A stretch of 64,000 nt of DNA from Stutzerimonas kirkiae. Its GTDB lineage: Bacteria > Pseudomonadota > Gammaproteobacteria > Pseudomonadales > Pseudomonadaceae. The DNA is taken from contig NZ_QJUO01000015.1 of NCBI RefSeq assembly GCF_004327335.1, positions 35,072-99,071 on the forward strand. The letters are read 5' to 3'. Below are positions 54,788 through 64,000 of this stretch, one piece after another. A model generated the notes under the pieces. It was not told where the DNA came from and did not search any database. It saw only the letters and a program-made list of their open reading frames with translations. Every line of letters starts with the position of its first letter. Positions within the stretch are counted from its first letter, which is position 1. Made by a program: the position numbers and the translations under genes.

Positions 54788-55669
54788 CTATGGGGTTTCG
54801 GTGCGGGCCGCCGCCAGGCACTGGTCCAGCGCTTCCCGCCATTCCGGCAGGCGGATATTCCAGGTCCGTTGTAGCAGCGAGCAGTCCAGGCGCGAGTCCT
54901 GCGGGCGCTTGGCGGGGGTCGGGTAGTCCTTCGAGGGGATCGGCGTCAGGCGCGCGCGCAGCTTGCCCTCGGCCTGCAACCGCTCGGCGATCGCCTGGGC
55001 GAAGCCGTACCAGGAGGTTTCCCCGCTCGAGGTCAGGTGGAACAGGCCGAATGGCGCCGCCCGGCCATGGCGCCAGGCATCCACCCAGTGGGCGGTGGTG
55101 TCGGCGATGGTGCCGGCCCAGGTCGGTGCGCCGATCTGGTCGTTCACCACCGACAGGCTGTCGCGTTCCTGCAGCAGGCGCTGCATGGTCAGCAGGAAGT
55201 TCTTGCCGTGCCGCGCATAGACCCAACTGGTGCGCAGGATCAGGTGCTGGCCACCGACCGCCTGGATCGCCCGCTCGCCGGCCAGCTTGCTGGCGCCGTA
55301 GACTCCCAGGGGGTTGGTGCTGTCCTGCTCGTTATAAGGGCTTTGCTTGCGTCCGTCGAAGACATAGTCGGTCGAATAGTGGATCAGCGGCACGCCCAGC
55401 CGCGCCGCTTCCTCGGCGAGCACCCGCGGTCCCTCGGCATTGACGGCGAAGGCCAGTTCGCGCTGCTGCTCGGCGGCGTCCACGGCGGTATGGGCGGCGG
55501 CGTTGACGATCAGGTCGGGCTTCAGGGCCGCCACCTGCTGGCGAATGCTCTGCGGGTTGCCCAGGTCCAGCGCCTGCTGGCCCAGCGCATGGATGTCGCC
55601 CGCTGGCGCCAGCGCCCGTTGCAGCTCCCGCGAAACCTGGCCGCTGCGACCGGTGATAAGGATCTTCAT
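54788..55669 (-). CDS. rfbD: dTDP-4-dehydrorhamnose reductase
   Basis: Last step of dTDP-L-rhamnose synthesis (NADPH-dependent reduction), 293 residues. [20 protein letters not shown] (nucleotide-binding), DLIVNAAAHTAVDAAEQQ, LIHYSTDYVFDGRKQSPYNEQDSTNPLGVYGASKLAGERAI (catalytic YxxxK in YGASK) and LRTSWVYARHGKNFLLTML are all as in RmlD. Overlaps rfbC by four bases. Order here is B-A-C-D, unlike the rmlBDAC order of P. aeruginosa. Confidence 0.95.
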   Translation of the reverse strand: MKILITGRSGQVSRELQRALAPAGDIHALGQQALDLGNPQSIRQQVAALKPDLIVNAAAHTAVDAAEQQRELAFAVNAEGPRVLAEEAARLGVPLIHYSTDYVFDGRKQSPYNEQDSTNPLGVYGASKLAGERAIQAVGGQHLILRTSWVYARHGKNFLLTMQRLLQERDSLSVVNDQIGAPTWAGTIADTTAHWVDAWRHGRAAPFGLFHLTSSGETSWYGFAQAIAERLQAEGKLRARLTPIPSKDYPTPAKRPQDSRLDCSLLQRTWNIRLPEWREALDQCLAAARTETP

Positions 55670-56211
55670 GGGAACAGCTCGGCCTCGCCCAGTGGCAAGC
55701 CGACCTGGTCCTTGGCCGACAACTGCGGCTGGCCCTGCAACGGCCAGTCGATGCCCAGTCGCGGGTCGTTCCAGAGCAGGCAGCGTTCATGCTCGGGGGC
55801 GTAGTAGTCGGTGGTCTTGTAGAGGAACTCGGCGCTTTCGCTGAGGACCAGGAAGCCATGCGCGAAACCTTCCGGAACCCACATCTGGCGCTGGTTGGCC
55901 GCGCTCAGGTGGGCGCCGGCCCAACGACCGAAGGTGGCAGAGCCGCGGCGCAGATCGACCGCGACATCGAACACTTCGCCGGCGACGACCCGTACCAGTT
56001 TCCCCTGGGGCTGGCGGATCTGGTAGTGCAGACCGCGCAATACGCCACGGGCGGACTTCGAGTGGTTGTCCTGGACGAAGCTGCGGCGCAGCCCGGTGGT
56101 GTTCTCGAAGGCGGCGGCGTTGTAGCTTTCGTAGAAGAAGCCGCGCTCGTCGCCAAAGACCCTGGGTTCCAGGATAAGGACCTCGGGGATTGCGCTTGCC
56201 ACGACCTTCAT
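55666..56211 (-). CDS. rfbC: dTDP-4-dehydrorhamnose 3,5-epimerase
   Basis: Epimerase of 181 residues. Motifs: [88 protein letters not shown] and the catalytic His in GLHYQ. Overlaps rfbA by four bases. Confidence 0.95.
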   Translation of the reverse strand: MKVVASAIPEVLILEPRVFGDERGFFYESYNAAAFENTTGLRRSFVQDNHSKSARGVLRGLHYQIRQPQGKLVRVVAGEVFDVAVDLRRGSATFGRWAGAHLSAANQRQMWVPEGFAHGFLVLSESAEFLYKTTDYYAPEHERCLLWNDPRLGIDWPLQGQPQLSAKDQVGLPLGEAELFP

Positions 56212-57080
56212 TGTTTTTCTCCCGCCAGCTTGAACAGGTATTGCCCATAGCCGGTCTTGCCCAGCGCCTTGGCATGGTCCAACAGTTGTGCGTGGTCGAT
56301 CCAGCCGTTCTGGTAGGCGATTTCCTCCAGGCAGGCCACTTTCAGGCCCTGGCGGTGTTCGATGGTCTGCACGTACTGCGAGGCTTCCAGCAGGCTGTCG
56401 TGGGTGCCGGTGTCGAGCCAGGCGAAGCCGCGGCCGAAGCGCTCGACATGCAGGTCGCCGCGCGCGAGGTAGGCATTATTGACATCGGTGATCTCCAGTT
56501 CGCCGCGTGGCGAGGGCTCGATCGACTTGGCGATCCCGATCACGTCGTTGTCGTAGAAATACAGGCCGGTCACCGCGTAGCTGGACTTCGGCTGCGCGGG
56601 TTTTTCCTCGATGGAGCGGGCCTTGCCGGCTTCGTCGAAGTCCACCACGCCGAAGCGTTCCGGGTCCTTGACCCAGTAGCCGAACACGGTCGCGCCTTTC
56701 CCGTTGGCGGCGGCCCGCTGCAGCTTTTCGGTGAAATGCTGGCCGTGGAAGATGTTGTCGCCGAGGATCAGGCACACCGAGTCGTCGCCGATGAACGTCT
56801 CGCCGATCAGGAAGGCCTGGGCCAGGCCATCCGGCGAGGGCTGCTCGGCATAGCTGAAGCGAACGCCGAACTGGCTGCCGTCGCCCAGCAGGTTGCGGTA
56901 TTGCGGCAGGTCATGGGGCGTGGAGATCACCAGGATGTCGCGAATGCCGGCGAGCATCAGCACCGAGATCGGGTAGTAGGCCATCGGCTTGTCGTAGATC
57001 GGCAGCAATTGCTTGGATACGCCAAGGGTGATGGGATGCAAACGGGTACCGGAGCCACCGGCCAGCAGGATGCCTTTCAT
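56208..57080 (-). CDS. rfbA: Glucose-1-phosphate thymidylyltransferase
   Basis: First step, forming dTDP-glucose, 290 residues from ATG 57080. Signature [54 protein letters not shown]; sugar-site [34 protein letters not shown], and [13 protein letters not shown]. Feedback by dTDP-rhamnose is expected for RmlA. Overlaps rfbB by 4 bases. Confidence 0.96.
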   Translation of the reverse strand: MKGILLAGGSGTRLHPITLGVSKQLLPIYDKPMAYYPISVLMLAGIRDILVISTPHDLPQYRNLLGDGSQFGVRFSYAEQPSPDGLAQAFLIGETFIGDDSVCLILGDNIFHGQHFTEKLQRAAANGKGATVFGYWVKDPERFGVVDFDEAGKARSIEEKPAQPKSSYAVTGLYFYDNDVIGIAKSIEPSPRGELEITDVNNAYLARGDLHVERFGRGFAWLDTGTHDSLLEASQYVQTIEHRQGLKVACLEEIAYQNGWIDHAQLLDHAKALGKTGYGQYLFKLAGEKQ

Positions 57081-58150
57081 CGATCCGTCTCCAGTGCGCC
57101 GAGGCGCTCGCGTCGGTAGCTGCCGTCCTGCACGTGGCGGCACCAGTCGAGGTTGTCCAGGTACCACTGCACGGTCTTGCGCAGGCCGCTGTGGAAGGTT
57201 TCGCGGGGCGTCCAGCCCAGTTCGCGCTCGATCTTGCCGGCGTCGATGGCGTAGCGCTGGTCATGGCCGGGGCGGTCCTTGACGAAGGTAATCAGCGCTT
57301 CATAACGCTCGATACCGGCCGGTTTGCCTGGCGCCAGCTCTTCGAGCAGGGCGCAGATGGCGCGTACCACGTCGATGTTCTTCTGCTCATTGTGCCCGCC
57401 GATGTTGTAGGTCTCGCCCACTTGGCCGTGTGTCACTACTTCCAGCAGCGCCCGCGCATGGTCCTCGACGAACAGCCAGTCGCGGATCTGCGAGCCGTCG
57501 CCATAGACCGGCAGCGGCTTGCCTTCCAGCGCGTTGAGGATGACCAGCGGGATCAGCTTTTCCGGGAAGTGGTAGGGGCCGTAGTTGTTCGAGCAGTTGG
57601 TCACCAGGGTCGGCAGGCCATAGGTGCGCTGCCAGGCGCGTACCAGGTGGTCGGAGGCCGCCTTGCTCGCCGAGTAGGGCGAGCTGGGCGCGTAGGGCGT
57701 GGTTTCCAGGAACAGCTCGTCCACACCGTGCAGGTCGCCGTACACCTCGTCGGTGGAAATATGGTGGAAGCGGAAGGCCTCGCGCCGCTCTGCCGGCAGG
57801 CCGCTCCAGTAGGCGCGGGTGGCCTCCAGCAACTGGTAGGTGCCGACGATATTGGTCTCGATGAACGCGGCCGGGCCGTCGATGGAGCGGTCGACGTGGG
57901 ATTCGGCGGCCAGGTGCATGATGGCGTCGGGCTGGAACTCCGCCAGGGCGCGGCCGACCGCCTGGCGGTCGGCGATGTCGGCCTGCAGGAAGCGGTAACG
58001 TGGGTCGTTATCGATGCCGGCCAGGGATTCGAGGTTGCCGGCGTAGGTCAGTTTGTCCAGGTTGAGGACTTCGTGCCGGGTATCGCCGATCAGGTGGCGA
58101 ATCAGCGCCGAGCCGATGAAGCCGGCGCCGCCGGTGACGAGTATGCGCAT
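57077..58150 (-). CDS. rfbB: dTDP-glucose 4,6-dehydratase
   Basis: Second step, 357 residues from ATG 58150. [21 protein letters not shown] (NAD site), [30 protein letters not shown] with the catalytic acid/base pair DE after the Ser/Thr, [51 protein letters not shown] (YxxxK is YSASK). First gene of the four-gene operon; its upstream gap holds the dispersed palindrome copy F. Confidence 0.96.
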   Translation of the reverse strand: MRILVTGGAGFIGSALIRHLIGDTRHEVLNLDKLTYAGNLESLAGIDNDPRYRFLQADIADRQAVGRALAEFQPDAIMHLAAESHVDRSIDGPAAFIETNIVGTYQLLEATRAYWSGLPAERREAFRFHHISTDEVYGDLHGVDELFLETTPYAPSSPYSASKAASDHLVRAWQRTYGLPTLVTNCSNNYGPYHFPEKLIPLVILNALEGKPLPVYGDGSQIRDWLFVEDHARALLEVVTHGQVGETYNIGGHNEQKNIDVVRAICALLEELAPGKPAGIERYEALITFVKDRPGHDQRYAIDAGKIERELGWTPRETFHSGLRKTVQWYLDNLDWCRHVQDGSYRRERLGALETDR

Positions 58151-58179
58151 GGATATCAGGTTCCTTTGGGTGGCGGAAG

Positions 58180-58313
58180 GATAACGGCAAAGCGCCGAAA
58201 AGAGCGCTGGAGGCTGGACGAAAGAGCGTGGCAACCGGTGTTTTTCGTCCGGCTTTCCAGCCTCCAGCGCTTTTATCGAAGCCGCTTTGCGGTGAATAAC
58301 GGTATAGCGCAAT
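58180..58313. repeat. Dispersed palindromic element, copy F
   Basis: Inner arms GAAAAGAGCGCTGGAGGCTGGACGAAAG (58197-58224 region) and TTTCGTCCGGCTTTCCAGCCTCCAGCGCTTTT (58242-58274 region); outer arms ATAACGGCAAAGCGCC and GCGGTGAATAACGGTATAGCGCAAT (to 58313). A near-twin of copy A in the centre (GTGGAAACCGGTG versus GTGGCAACCGGTG). It sits in the rfbB upstream region. Confidence 0.8.
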
Positions 58314-58406
58314 GGCCCTGAAGGATAGGGTTTGGCTATTGGTGTGGTGCGCCGCGCGCACCTAATCGGGGGGCGCACCCTATGGCGACCCTGGCACGTG
58401 CGGCGG

Positions 58407-59024
58407 TCATGGTTTTTCGGTCAGTCGGGCTTGCTGGTAGAGCCAGTCGCGCAACTGCCCGGACAGTTCGTCACTGGCCTGGCCGAAGCTGGCGACGACC
58501 GCCTCCACTTGCGTGCCGTCGCTGGGCTGGCGGACTTCGAAGCGCCGGCTGGCGAGGATACGTTGGCTGCTGGCCTGTACCAGGTGGCTATCCAGGCGGA
58601 TGCGTACCTGCGGCAGGCCATCGATATATTCGCTCTGGAAGGCGCGCAGGTCGCTGACCAGCTCCAGGTCGGCGTGCAGGCCGGCATCCTCGTGGCTGAC
58701 TGACGGGAAGCGGCTGTCCTGTTGGAGGTTTTCCACCAGTCGGTCACGCAACAGCGTCGGTACGGCGTCCGCCCAGCGTGCGCCCCGGTAGCTGCTGATC
58801 TGGTTGCCCTCCGGCACGACGGCGATACGCGCGCTGGAGAACAGCCGGTTGGCCTCCGGGGTAACGATGCGCAGGGCCTGCGATAGCGCCGGTTGCCCGG
58901 CCGGGGCCGGCCCGAGTGTGCTGGCCGGCAACAGGTGCAGGCGGATCGGCTCCGCCTCCGGCAGGACCGAACAGGCCGAGAGCAGGGCGGTTGCCAGGAT
59001 CAGGCCGGGAAGCATGGCTTTCAT
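58407..59024 (-). CDS. PqiC-like outer-membrane lipoprotein of an MCE transport system (ABC transport auxiliary)
   Basis: A 205-residue lipoprotein from ATG 59024. Lipobox [10 protein letters not shown] (Cys about 18), then [13 protein letters not shown] and DUF330/ABC_trans_aux features ([81 protein letters not shown]). It should work with the MCE protein encoded just upstream in moving lipids between membranes. Confidence 0.88.
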   Translation of the reverse strand: MKAMLPGLILATALLSACSVLPEAEPIRLHLLPASTLGPAPAGQPALSQALRIVTPEANRLFSSARIAVVPEGNQISSYRGARWADAVPTLLRDRLVENLQQDSRFPSVSHEDAGLHADLELVSDLRAFQSEYIDGLPQVRIRLDSHLVQASSQRILASRRFEVRQPSDGTQVEAVVASFGQASDELSGQLRDWLYQQARLTEKP

Positions 59025-59959
59025 GGGGTGAACTCCTGAATCTGTTCGCGTCCGAGCAGGAAGGCGCCCGGGTTGTCTTCCAGGCGCTGGGTAACCCGGC
59101 GCAGGGCGCCGAGGGTGGTGCGCAGCTCGTTGATGGCTGGCCCCAGGCCGTTGAAGCCCTGCATGCCATTGCCCAGGGCGTCCTGGTTTTCCGCCAGCAG
59201 CGCATCGAGGCGTGCGGTGACCCGCCCCAGGGCCTGCAGCGACTGCCCGGCGTTTTCCAGCAGGCCACGACCCTGCTGGTCGAGCAGACCATTGGTATTG
59301 CGCGCCAGCAGGGTGATCTCTTCCAGCGCCGTGCCGGTCTGCTGGCCCAACTGGTTGAACTGTTGCAGTGCTTCGGCGATATCGCCGCGCTGCTCGGAGA
59401 GCACGCTGGTGGCTTGCTCCAGGTGTGCCAGGGTCTGGCTGATATTGCGCGTGTTCTCCTTCGAGAACAGTTGGTTGGCGTTGCCCAGCAGGCCGTTGAT
59501 GTTGGTCAGCAGGTCTTGGCCATTCTCCAGCAATGCGCTCAGCGGCGACGGATCGGCGATGATCACCGGCGGATCGTTGCGTTCGCCCCTGAGCAGGGGG
59601 CTGCCGGGGCTGCCGCCATGCAACTGGATGACCATGCTGCCGGTGATGTTGGCCAGCGCCAGGCGCGCGCGGGTGTCCTGCTTGACCGGCGTATCGCCGT
59701 AGAGGCGGACGCGCGCGCGCACCTTGTTCGGATCGTCCGGCTCCAGCCACAGCCGTTCCACGTCGCCGACCTTGATGCCGCTGTACTCCACCGGGCTGCC
59801 ACTGGACAGACCACTGACATCGCGGCTGAAGCTGACTTCGTAGTACTGGTATTCGCGGTCCATGCTGGACTTGCCCAGCCACAGGGCGAACAGCAGCGCA
59901 CAGCCCACCGCGATCACGGTGAACAGACCTATCAGTACATGATGGGCTCGGGTTTCCAT
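59021..59959 (-). CDS. MlaD-like MCE-domain protein
   Basis: A 312-residue inner-membrane-anchored periplasmic protein: one N-terminal helix (HHVLIGLFTVIAVGCALLFALWL) and an MCE domain (YYEVSFSRDVSGLSSGSPVEYSGIKVGDVERLWLEPDDPNKVRARVRLYGDTPVKQDTRARLALANITGSMVIQL), followed by a long helical region (about 140-310). In the Mla/Pqi systems such proteins form a lipid tunnel. Overlaps the lipoprotein gene by four bases. Confidence 0.92.
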   Translation of the reverse strand: METRAHHVLIGLFTVIAVGCALLFALWLGKSSMDREYQYYEVSFSRDVSGLSSGSPVEYSGIKVGDVERLWLEPDDPNKVRARVRLYGDTPVKQDTRARLALANITGSMVIQLHGGSPGSPLLRGERNDPPVIIADPSPLSALLENGQDLLTNINGLLGNANQLFSKENTRNISQTLAHLEQATSVLSEQRGDIAEALQQFNQLGQQTGTALEEITLLARNTNGLLDQQGRGLLENAGQSLQALGRVTARLDALLAENQDALGNGMQGFNGLGPAINELRTTLGALRRVTQRLEDNPGAFLLGREQIQEFTP

Positions 59960-59960
59960 C

Positions 59961-60746
59961 TCATTTCTCCTGCACAGCGGCGGCCTGTTGCGCCGCGCGG
60001 CCACGGGGGCCGTGGAAGTAATCGCGAATCCAGGGGTCGTCGGTCGCCTCCACCACCTCGAGGCGATCGGCCACCAGCACGCGCTTCTGCGACAGCACGG
60101 CGACCCGGTCGCAGATGGTATAGAGGGTATCCAGGTCGTGGGTCACCAGGAACACGGCGAAACCCAGCGCATCGCGCAGGGTCAGGATCAACTGGTCGAA
60201 TGCGGCGGCGCCGATCGGGTCCAGCCCGGCGGTCGGCTCGTCGAGGAACAGCACCTCGGGGTCCAGCGCCAGCGCCCGGGCCAGCGCGGCGCGCTTGACC
60301 ATGCCGCCGGACAGTTCGTCCGGGTACTTGCTGGCAGCGTTCGCCGGCAGCCCGGCCAGGGCCAGCTTCTGCCGCGCCAGATGCTCGGCGTCGGCGCGCT
60401 TGAGGCCGATGTGCTCGATCAACGGCAGCGCGACGTTTTCCTGCAGGTTAAGCGAGGTGAACAGGGCACCACGCTGGAACAGCACGCCGAAACGCCGCTC
60501 GACCTGCGAGCGCTGGCGGTCGTTCAGGTTGCCGAGGTCCTGGCCGAACACCCGTATCTGCCCGGCATTGGGACGGCGCAGGCCGACGATGCTGCGCAGC
60601 AGCACCGACTTGCCGGTGCCGGAACCGCCGACCACGCCGAGGATTTCCCCATGGCGGATATCCAGGTCGAGGTTGTCGTGCACGGTCTGCCGGCCGAAGC
60701 GGTTGACCAGCCCGCGCACCTGGATCAGCGGTTCGTCGCTCGTCAC
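59961..60746 (-). CDS. MlaF-like ABC transporter ATP-binding protein
   Basis: A 261-residue ATPase from GTG 60746. Walker A GGSGTGKSV, signature LSGGMVKR (the MlaF-type SGGM), Walker B VLFLDEPTAGLDPI, switch LVTHDLDTL. Overlaps the permease stop (GTGA). It belongs with the permease and MCE genes in a single four-gene operon of the Mla type. Confidence 0.93.
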   Translation of the reverse strand: MTSDEPLIQVRGLVNRFGRQTVHDNLDLDIRHGEILGVVGGSGTGKSVLLRSIVGLRRPNAGQIRVFGQDLGNLNDRQRSQVERRFGVLFQRGALFTSLNLQENVALPLIEHIGLKRADAEHLARQKLALAGLPANAASKYPDELSGGMVKRAALARALALDPEVLFLDEPTAGLDPIGAAAFDQLILTLRDALGFAVFLVTHDLDTLYTICDRVAVLSQKRVLVADRLEVVEATDDPWIRDYFHGPRGRAAQQAAAVQEK

Positions 60747-61879
60747 CAGTCCATCTCCATGAAGAACAGCGCGGCGATGGCATCCAGCAGGATCACCATG
60801 AAGATCGACTGCACCACGCTGGAGGTGGTGTGTTCGCCGACCGACTGGGCGCTGCCGGAGACCTTGAAGCCTTCCAGGCAACCGATCACCGCGATCAGGA
60901 AGGCGAATACCGGCGCCTTGCCGATGCCGACCAGGAAGTGGCTGACGGTGATGTCGCGCTGCAGGATGCCGAGGAACATCGCCGGTGAGATATCCAGTGC
61001 CAGGGCGCACACCGCCAGGCCGCCGAGGATGCCGCTGAGCATGCCGATGAAGGTCAGGATCGGCAGCGTGATCAGCATCGCCAGTACCCGCGGTAGCACC
61101 AGCAGCTCGATCGGGCTGAGGCCCAGGGTGCGGATGGCGTCGATTTCCTCGTTGGCCTTCATCGAGCCGATCTGCGCGGTGAAGGCGCTGGCGGTGCGAC
61201 CGGCCAGCAGGATGGCGGCGAGCAGCACGCCGAATTCGCGCAGGAAGGAAAAAGCCACCAGGTTGACGGTATAGACGCTGGCGCCGAACTCCTGCAGCAC
61301 CGTGGCGCCGAGGAAGGCCACCACCGCGCCGACCAGGAAGGTCAGCAGCGCGACGATGGGGATGGCGTCCAGCCCGGTCTGCTCGATATGCGCCACCAGC
61401 GAGGTGATGCGCCAGCGCCGGGGGCGCGGCAGGTTGGCCAGCAGCGTCTGCAGGGTCAGCCCCATGAAACCGAGCAGGTCGCGCTGCTGCCGCCAGATGG
61501 TTTCCATGGTCTGGCCGATATGTGCCAGCACTTCGGTGAGGGCGAACGGGCGCGGCGGCTCTGTCTCTTCCGGGGCCTGCATGGCGTTCGCCAGGGTGCG
61601 CAACAGTGCGGCGCGAGCCTGTGGCAGGTCGCCTGCCCAAGTGTTCAGGGTGGCGATGCGCTGCTGGCCGAGCAACTCCACCAGCAGGCCGGCACCGGCG
61701 GTATCCAGTTCGCCGAGGGCATCCAGGTCGATTCGCCAGTCTTCGCCGATCTGCGCGTGCTGGCGCGCCACCGCCTGCTTGAGCGCCGGGTAGTGCGCCA
61801 GCGTCCAGTCGCCAGCGATACGCAGCGTGGCGGGCTGCGTATCGGTCTGCGTGTGCAGGCTTCCTGGGGTCGGTTGCAT
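60743..61879 (-). CDS. MlaE-like permease fused to a STAS domain
   Basis: A 378-residue protein: N-terminal STAS domain (about 18-110: ATLRIAGDWTLAHYPALKQAV, IDLDALGELDTAGAGLLVELL) and a MlaE permease with several helices (IPIVALLTFLVGAVVAFLGATVL, LVAFSFLREFGVLLAAILLAGRTASAFTAQIGSMKANEEIDAIRTLGLSPIELLVLPRVLAMLITLPILTFIG). The EIDAIRTLG region is the ATPase-contact motif. In E. coli the STAS part is a separate protein (MlaB); here it is built in, as in related Pseudomonas loci. Confidence 0.93.
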   Translation of the reverse strand: MQPTPGSLHTQTDTQPATLRIAGDWTLAHYPALKQAVARQHAQIGEDWRIDLDALGELDTAGAGLLVELLGQQRIATLNTWAGDLPQARAALLRTLANAMQAPEETEPPRPFALTEVLAHIGQTMETIWRQQRDLLGFMGLTLQTLLANLPRPRRWRITSLVAHIEQTGLDAIPIVALLTFLVGAVVAFLGATVLQEFGASVYTVNLVAFSFLREFGVLLAAILLAGRTASAFTAQIGSMKANEEIDAIRTLGLSPIELLVLPRVLAMLITLPILTFIGMLSGILGGLAVCALALDISPAMFLGILQRDITVSHFLVGIGKAPVFAFLIAVIGCLEGFKVSGSAQSVGEHTTSSVVQSIFMVILLDAIAALFFMEMDW

Positions 61880-62204
61880 CGCTATCCTGTGTTCCTGCCG
61901 GGTCGTATTAGGAATACCGCTCGTCGGCGGCACAGGAGGGAAATCCTAGCAGGTTGGCTGGACGGGATCGCAGTTTAAATGATCTCTTTCGGTATGCGTA
62001 TTTTCAGTTAATACACAACTTATTACATTTCCCTGTCACTTGGCTTCTGTAACATACGCGCCACCGCAGAAGTGCATTGCCGTGCTCCTGATCCGGTCGT
62101 TCAATGCGCTGAGTAACAAGAAGAATTTCCAGACGCAAGAACTTCCTTACCGGCCCCTCGGAACGAGATGGGCCAGAACGAGAAGATACCCGCAGAGGAT
62201 TCTT
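61880..62204. other. Divergent intergenic region between the Mla-like operon and the chemoreceptor
   Basis: No gene seen in 325 bases. AT-rich segments at about 61976-62050 include an inverted repeat GTATT-TTCAGTT-AATAC and TTGGCTTCTGTAACATACG, likely promoters, but no specific regulator site can be assigned. Confidence 0.35.
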
Positions 62205-63857
62205 GTGAAACAGACTGCCATCCGTTTTTCCACTCGAGCTACGCTCTACGCCAGTTATATCACCCTGCTCGTACTGCTCCTGATTGTCGCGGGGATGTCC
62301 CTCTATGCGCTTTCCAAGGCGGACAAGGCCTTCTCCGGCTACGTCCAGGGGCCTGGAAAGCGTGCGATGCTCGCCAGCCAGTTGGATGCGGCGGTGAAGG
62401 ACCGGGCCGTGGCCCTGCGCAACCTGGTCCTGATCGCCGATGTCCAGGCCCGTGCGGGCCAGCAGTCGGTGATCGATGCGGCCGATCGTATGGTCATTGC
62501 AAGGCTCGATCAATGGCGCCAGTCCATCCACGACGATACGGATGTGGGTGGCGGGGCGAGGGAGCTGTTCGCCAGTGTGGAAAGCATAGAGAAGCGCTAC
62601 GCGCCGGTCGCCCGGAAGATCGCCGAGCATGTGCTGGCGGGGGAGGACGACACGGCCATTCGCATGATCGCCGAGCAATGCACGCCCCTGCTGCAGGAAC
62701 TGACAGTCGCCATCGATGGTTACCAGAAGTTTATCGCCCAGCAGGCCGCCGAGCGCATCGAAGTCAATACGGCGGATTATCGTGCCCAGCGCAATCTGCT
62801 GGTGCTGGTCATCGCCATATCCGTCCTGTTTGCCGTCGTCCTGGGGCAATCGATTACCCGTCGTCTGCTGAGGGCCCTTGGCGCCGAGCCGGATGACCTG
62901 AACCGTATCGCCAGGCAGGTGGCCGATGGCGATCTGCGCCACTCGGACTCCGGCAACGTCCGGGCCGACAGCGTACTCGGCTCCTTGCGCAACATGCAGC
63001 GCAACCTTCGGGAAATGGCGTTGCGCATCAGCGCTTCATCCCAGTCCGTGGCCACATCCAGCCAGGCCTTGAGCGGGCAGACACAGCAGAGTCTGGATGG
63101 CGTCGCCAACTCTCTGCTCGAGATCGAGCAGATCGTCACCGCCATCCACGAAATGGCCGCCACGGTCCAGGACGTGGCGCGCAGCGCCGAAACGGCGGCG
63201 GCCGCCGCCGATGAAGCGGACCACGAGGCTCGGCAAAGCCAGGACAAGACCGTCCACGCGGTTTCGCTGATCGATGGGCTGGCCAGGGACATCGATCACT
63301 CGGCGGATGCCATGCAGCGCCTGAAGGCTGAAAGCAGCAATATCGGCACGGTGCTCGACGTGATCAAGTCGGTGGCCGACCAGACCAACCTGCTGGCGCT
63401 CAATGCGGCCATCGAGGCGGCTCGCGCCGGAGAGGCCGGGCGCGGTTTCGCGGTGGTCGCCGACGAAGTGCGTAACCTGGCTCGTCGTACCCGTGACGCT
63501 ACCTCGGAAATCGAGGGCCTGATAATCAGCCTGCAACGTATCGCCGATGAAAGCGCCCAGTCCATGCAGAATTGCCAGGCCTCCAGCGAGCAGGCGGTAT
63601 CGAGCAGTTCGCAGGTCGGTGACGCCGTCCTGCGGATCGTCGACATGATCGAGCGGATCAATGGCATGAATCAGCAGATCGCCGCGGCGGCGGAGCAGCA
63701 GAGCGCCGTTGCCGAGCAGATCAGCCAGAACATTATTGCGGTGCGCGACAATGCCTCCCAGGCTGGCGATGCCATGCGCCACTGCTATCAGGAAAGCGAT
63801 GGGCTGGCCAGGACCAGCGAAGCCTTGAAGGAAGATATCGCCAGGTTCCAGCTCTGA
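62205..63857 (+). CDS. Methyl-accepting chemotaxis protein
   Basis: A 550-residue chemoreceptor from GTG 62205 (AGAGGA upstream). First helix [22 protein letters not shown] (about 14-35), a four-helix-bundle periplasmic domain ([42 protein letters not shown]), second helix [24 protein letters not shown], and a signalling hairpin with [35 protein letters not shown], the CheA/CheW contact. No C-terminal CheR-binding pentapeptide is seen. An in-frame ATG-like upstream start would add 55 unsupported residues. The ligand is unknown. Confidence 0.93.
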   Translation: MKQTAIRFSTRATLYASYITLLVLLLIVAGMSLYALSKADKAFSGYVQGPGKRAMLASQLDAAVKDRAVALRNLVLIADVQARAGQQSVIDAADRMVIARLDQWRQSIHDDTDVGGGARELFASVESIEKRYAPVARKIAEHVLAGEDDTAIRMIAEQCTPLLQELTVAIDGYQKFIAQQAAERIEVNTADYRAQRNLLVLVIAISVLFAVVLGQSITRRLLRALGAEPDDLNRIARQVADGDLRHSDSGNVRADSVLGSLRNMQRNLREMALRISASSQSVATSSQALSGQTQQSLDGVANSLLEIEQIVTAIHEMAATVQDVARSAETAAAAADEADHEARQSQDKTVHAVSLIDGLARDIDHSADAMQRLKAESSNIGTVLDVIKSVADQTNLLALNAAIEAARAGEAGRGFAVVADEVRNLARRTRDATSEIEGLIISLQRIADESAQSMQNCQASSEQAVSSSSQVGDAVLRIVDMIERINGMNQQIAAAAEQQSAVAEQISQNIIAVRDNASQAGDAMRHCYQESDGLARTSEALKEDIARFQL

Positions 63858-63892
63858 CAGGCGGACAATGGCCGTAGATACCGTCTTGGCCC

Positions 63893-64000
63893 TCACCGAG
63901 CAAGTGCCAATTCGGGGTTAAAGGGCACACCGGATTTCAGCACGCCATAAACGATGCACAGGAGCTTGCGCATCGCCGCGCAGATGATCTGTTTACCGGT
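63893..64000 (-). mobile_element. IS110-family transposase, C-terminal end, cut by the window
   Basis: Thirty-five codons reading in from the right edge: TGKQIICAAMRKLLCIVYGVLKSG, then FNPELALAR and a stop at 63893. The pattern of a basic AAMRKLL-x5-YGVLKSG followed by a short F-P tail is the C-terminus of IS110/IS116/IS902 transposases. The element begins only 35 bases after the chemoreceptor stop. No inverted repeat is expected for this family. Confidence 0.7.

Noticed and set aside
57077..58378. rfbB starting upstream at about 58378
   Set aside because: The extension runs through the dispersed palindrome; [13 protein letters not shown] at 58150 is the family start.
59961..61640. Extended minus-strand frame upstream of the MlaF-like ATPase
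   Set aside because: The part beyond GTG 60746 is a shifted reading of the permease gene. The true permease frame is 60743-61879.

Overview
The window is a high-GC, gene-dense stretch of a gammaproteobacterial chromosome, almost certainly Pseudomonas. Signs are hemF-aroE beside qor, polA-DUF2782-thrB, split pntAA/pntAB/pntB, three FecI/FecR/TonB-receptor modules, Pseudomonas-type small secreted families (DUF2388, DUF1161, DUF2782), and an ErsA-like small RNA next to polA. No rRNA, tRNA, CRISPR array or prophage is visible. The only mobile-element trace is the C-terminal end of an IS110-type transposase at the right edge.

Layout. 1-4.1 kb: start of a large catalase (katE-like, cut by the window), the methionine importer metNIQ, and a frameshifted Rpn-type nuclease. 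4.3-8.4 kb: first siderophore module (ECF sigma, FecR, receptor). 8.6-12.5 kb: DOPA-dioxygenase-like protein, aroE, hemF, qor, dodecin. 12.8-18.5 kb: flavin monooxygenase, lipoprotein, zinc aminopeptidase, DUF1161, GlcG-like protein, EamA exporter, YgiW/BOF-type protein. 19-25 kb: pntAA-pntAB-pntB, three tandem DUF2388 genes and a large DUF4105 protein translationally coupled to the last. 25.4-29.7 kb: ersA, polA, DUF2782, thrB. 29.9-40.2 kb: second sigma/FecR/TonB receptor, followed on the same strand by a ChaC-type gamma-glutamylcyclotransferase and a five-gene peptide-type ABC importer. 40.2-43.9 kb: a small wHTH regulator with two inverted-repeat sites, divergent from a TIM-barrel protein, an orphan NitT/TauT-type binding protein and an isopenicillin-N-synthase-like oxygenase. 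43.8-48 kb: third receptor/FecR/sigma module with a Fur-like box. 48-49 kb: znuA without its transporter partners. 49.5-54.7 kb: bacteriophytochrome kinase, single-domain response regulator and hybrid kinase. 54.8-58.2 kb: rfbB-A-C-D for dTDP-L-rhamnose. 58.4-61.9 kb: Mla-like lipid transporter. 62-64 kb: chemoreceptor and IS end.

Shared theme: much of the window concerns uptake across the outer membrane (three TonB receptors with their own sigma/anti-sigma pairs) and ABC import (methionine, peptide-like, zinc, lipid). Between genes lie at least three families of dispersed palindromic repeats. The most striking is a roughly 105-143 bp palindromic element in six copies; one copy occupies the expected start region of the aminopeptidase gene. 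Nothing seen here is clearly a wholly new system. The best leads are the six-copy element, the ErsA-like sRNA, the receptor-ChaC-importer cluster and the 40.2-43.9 kb cluster.
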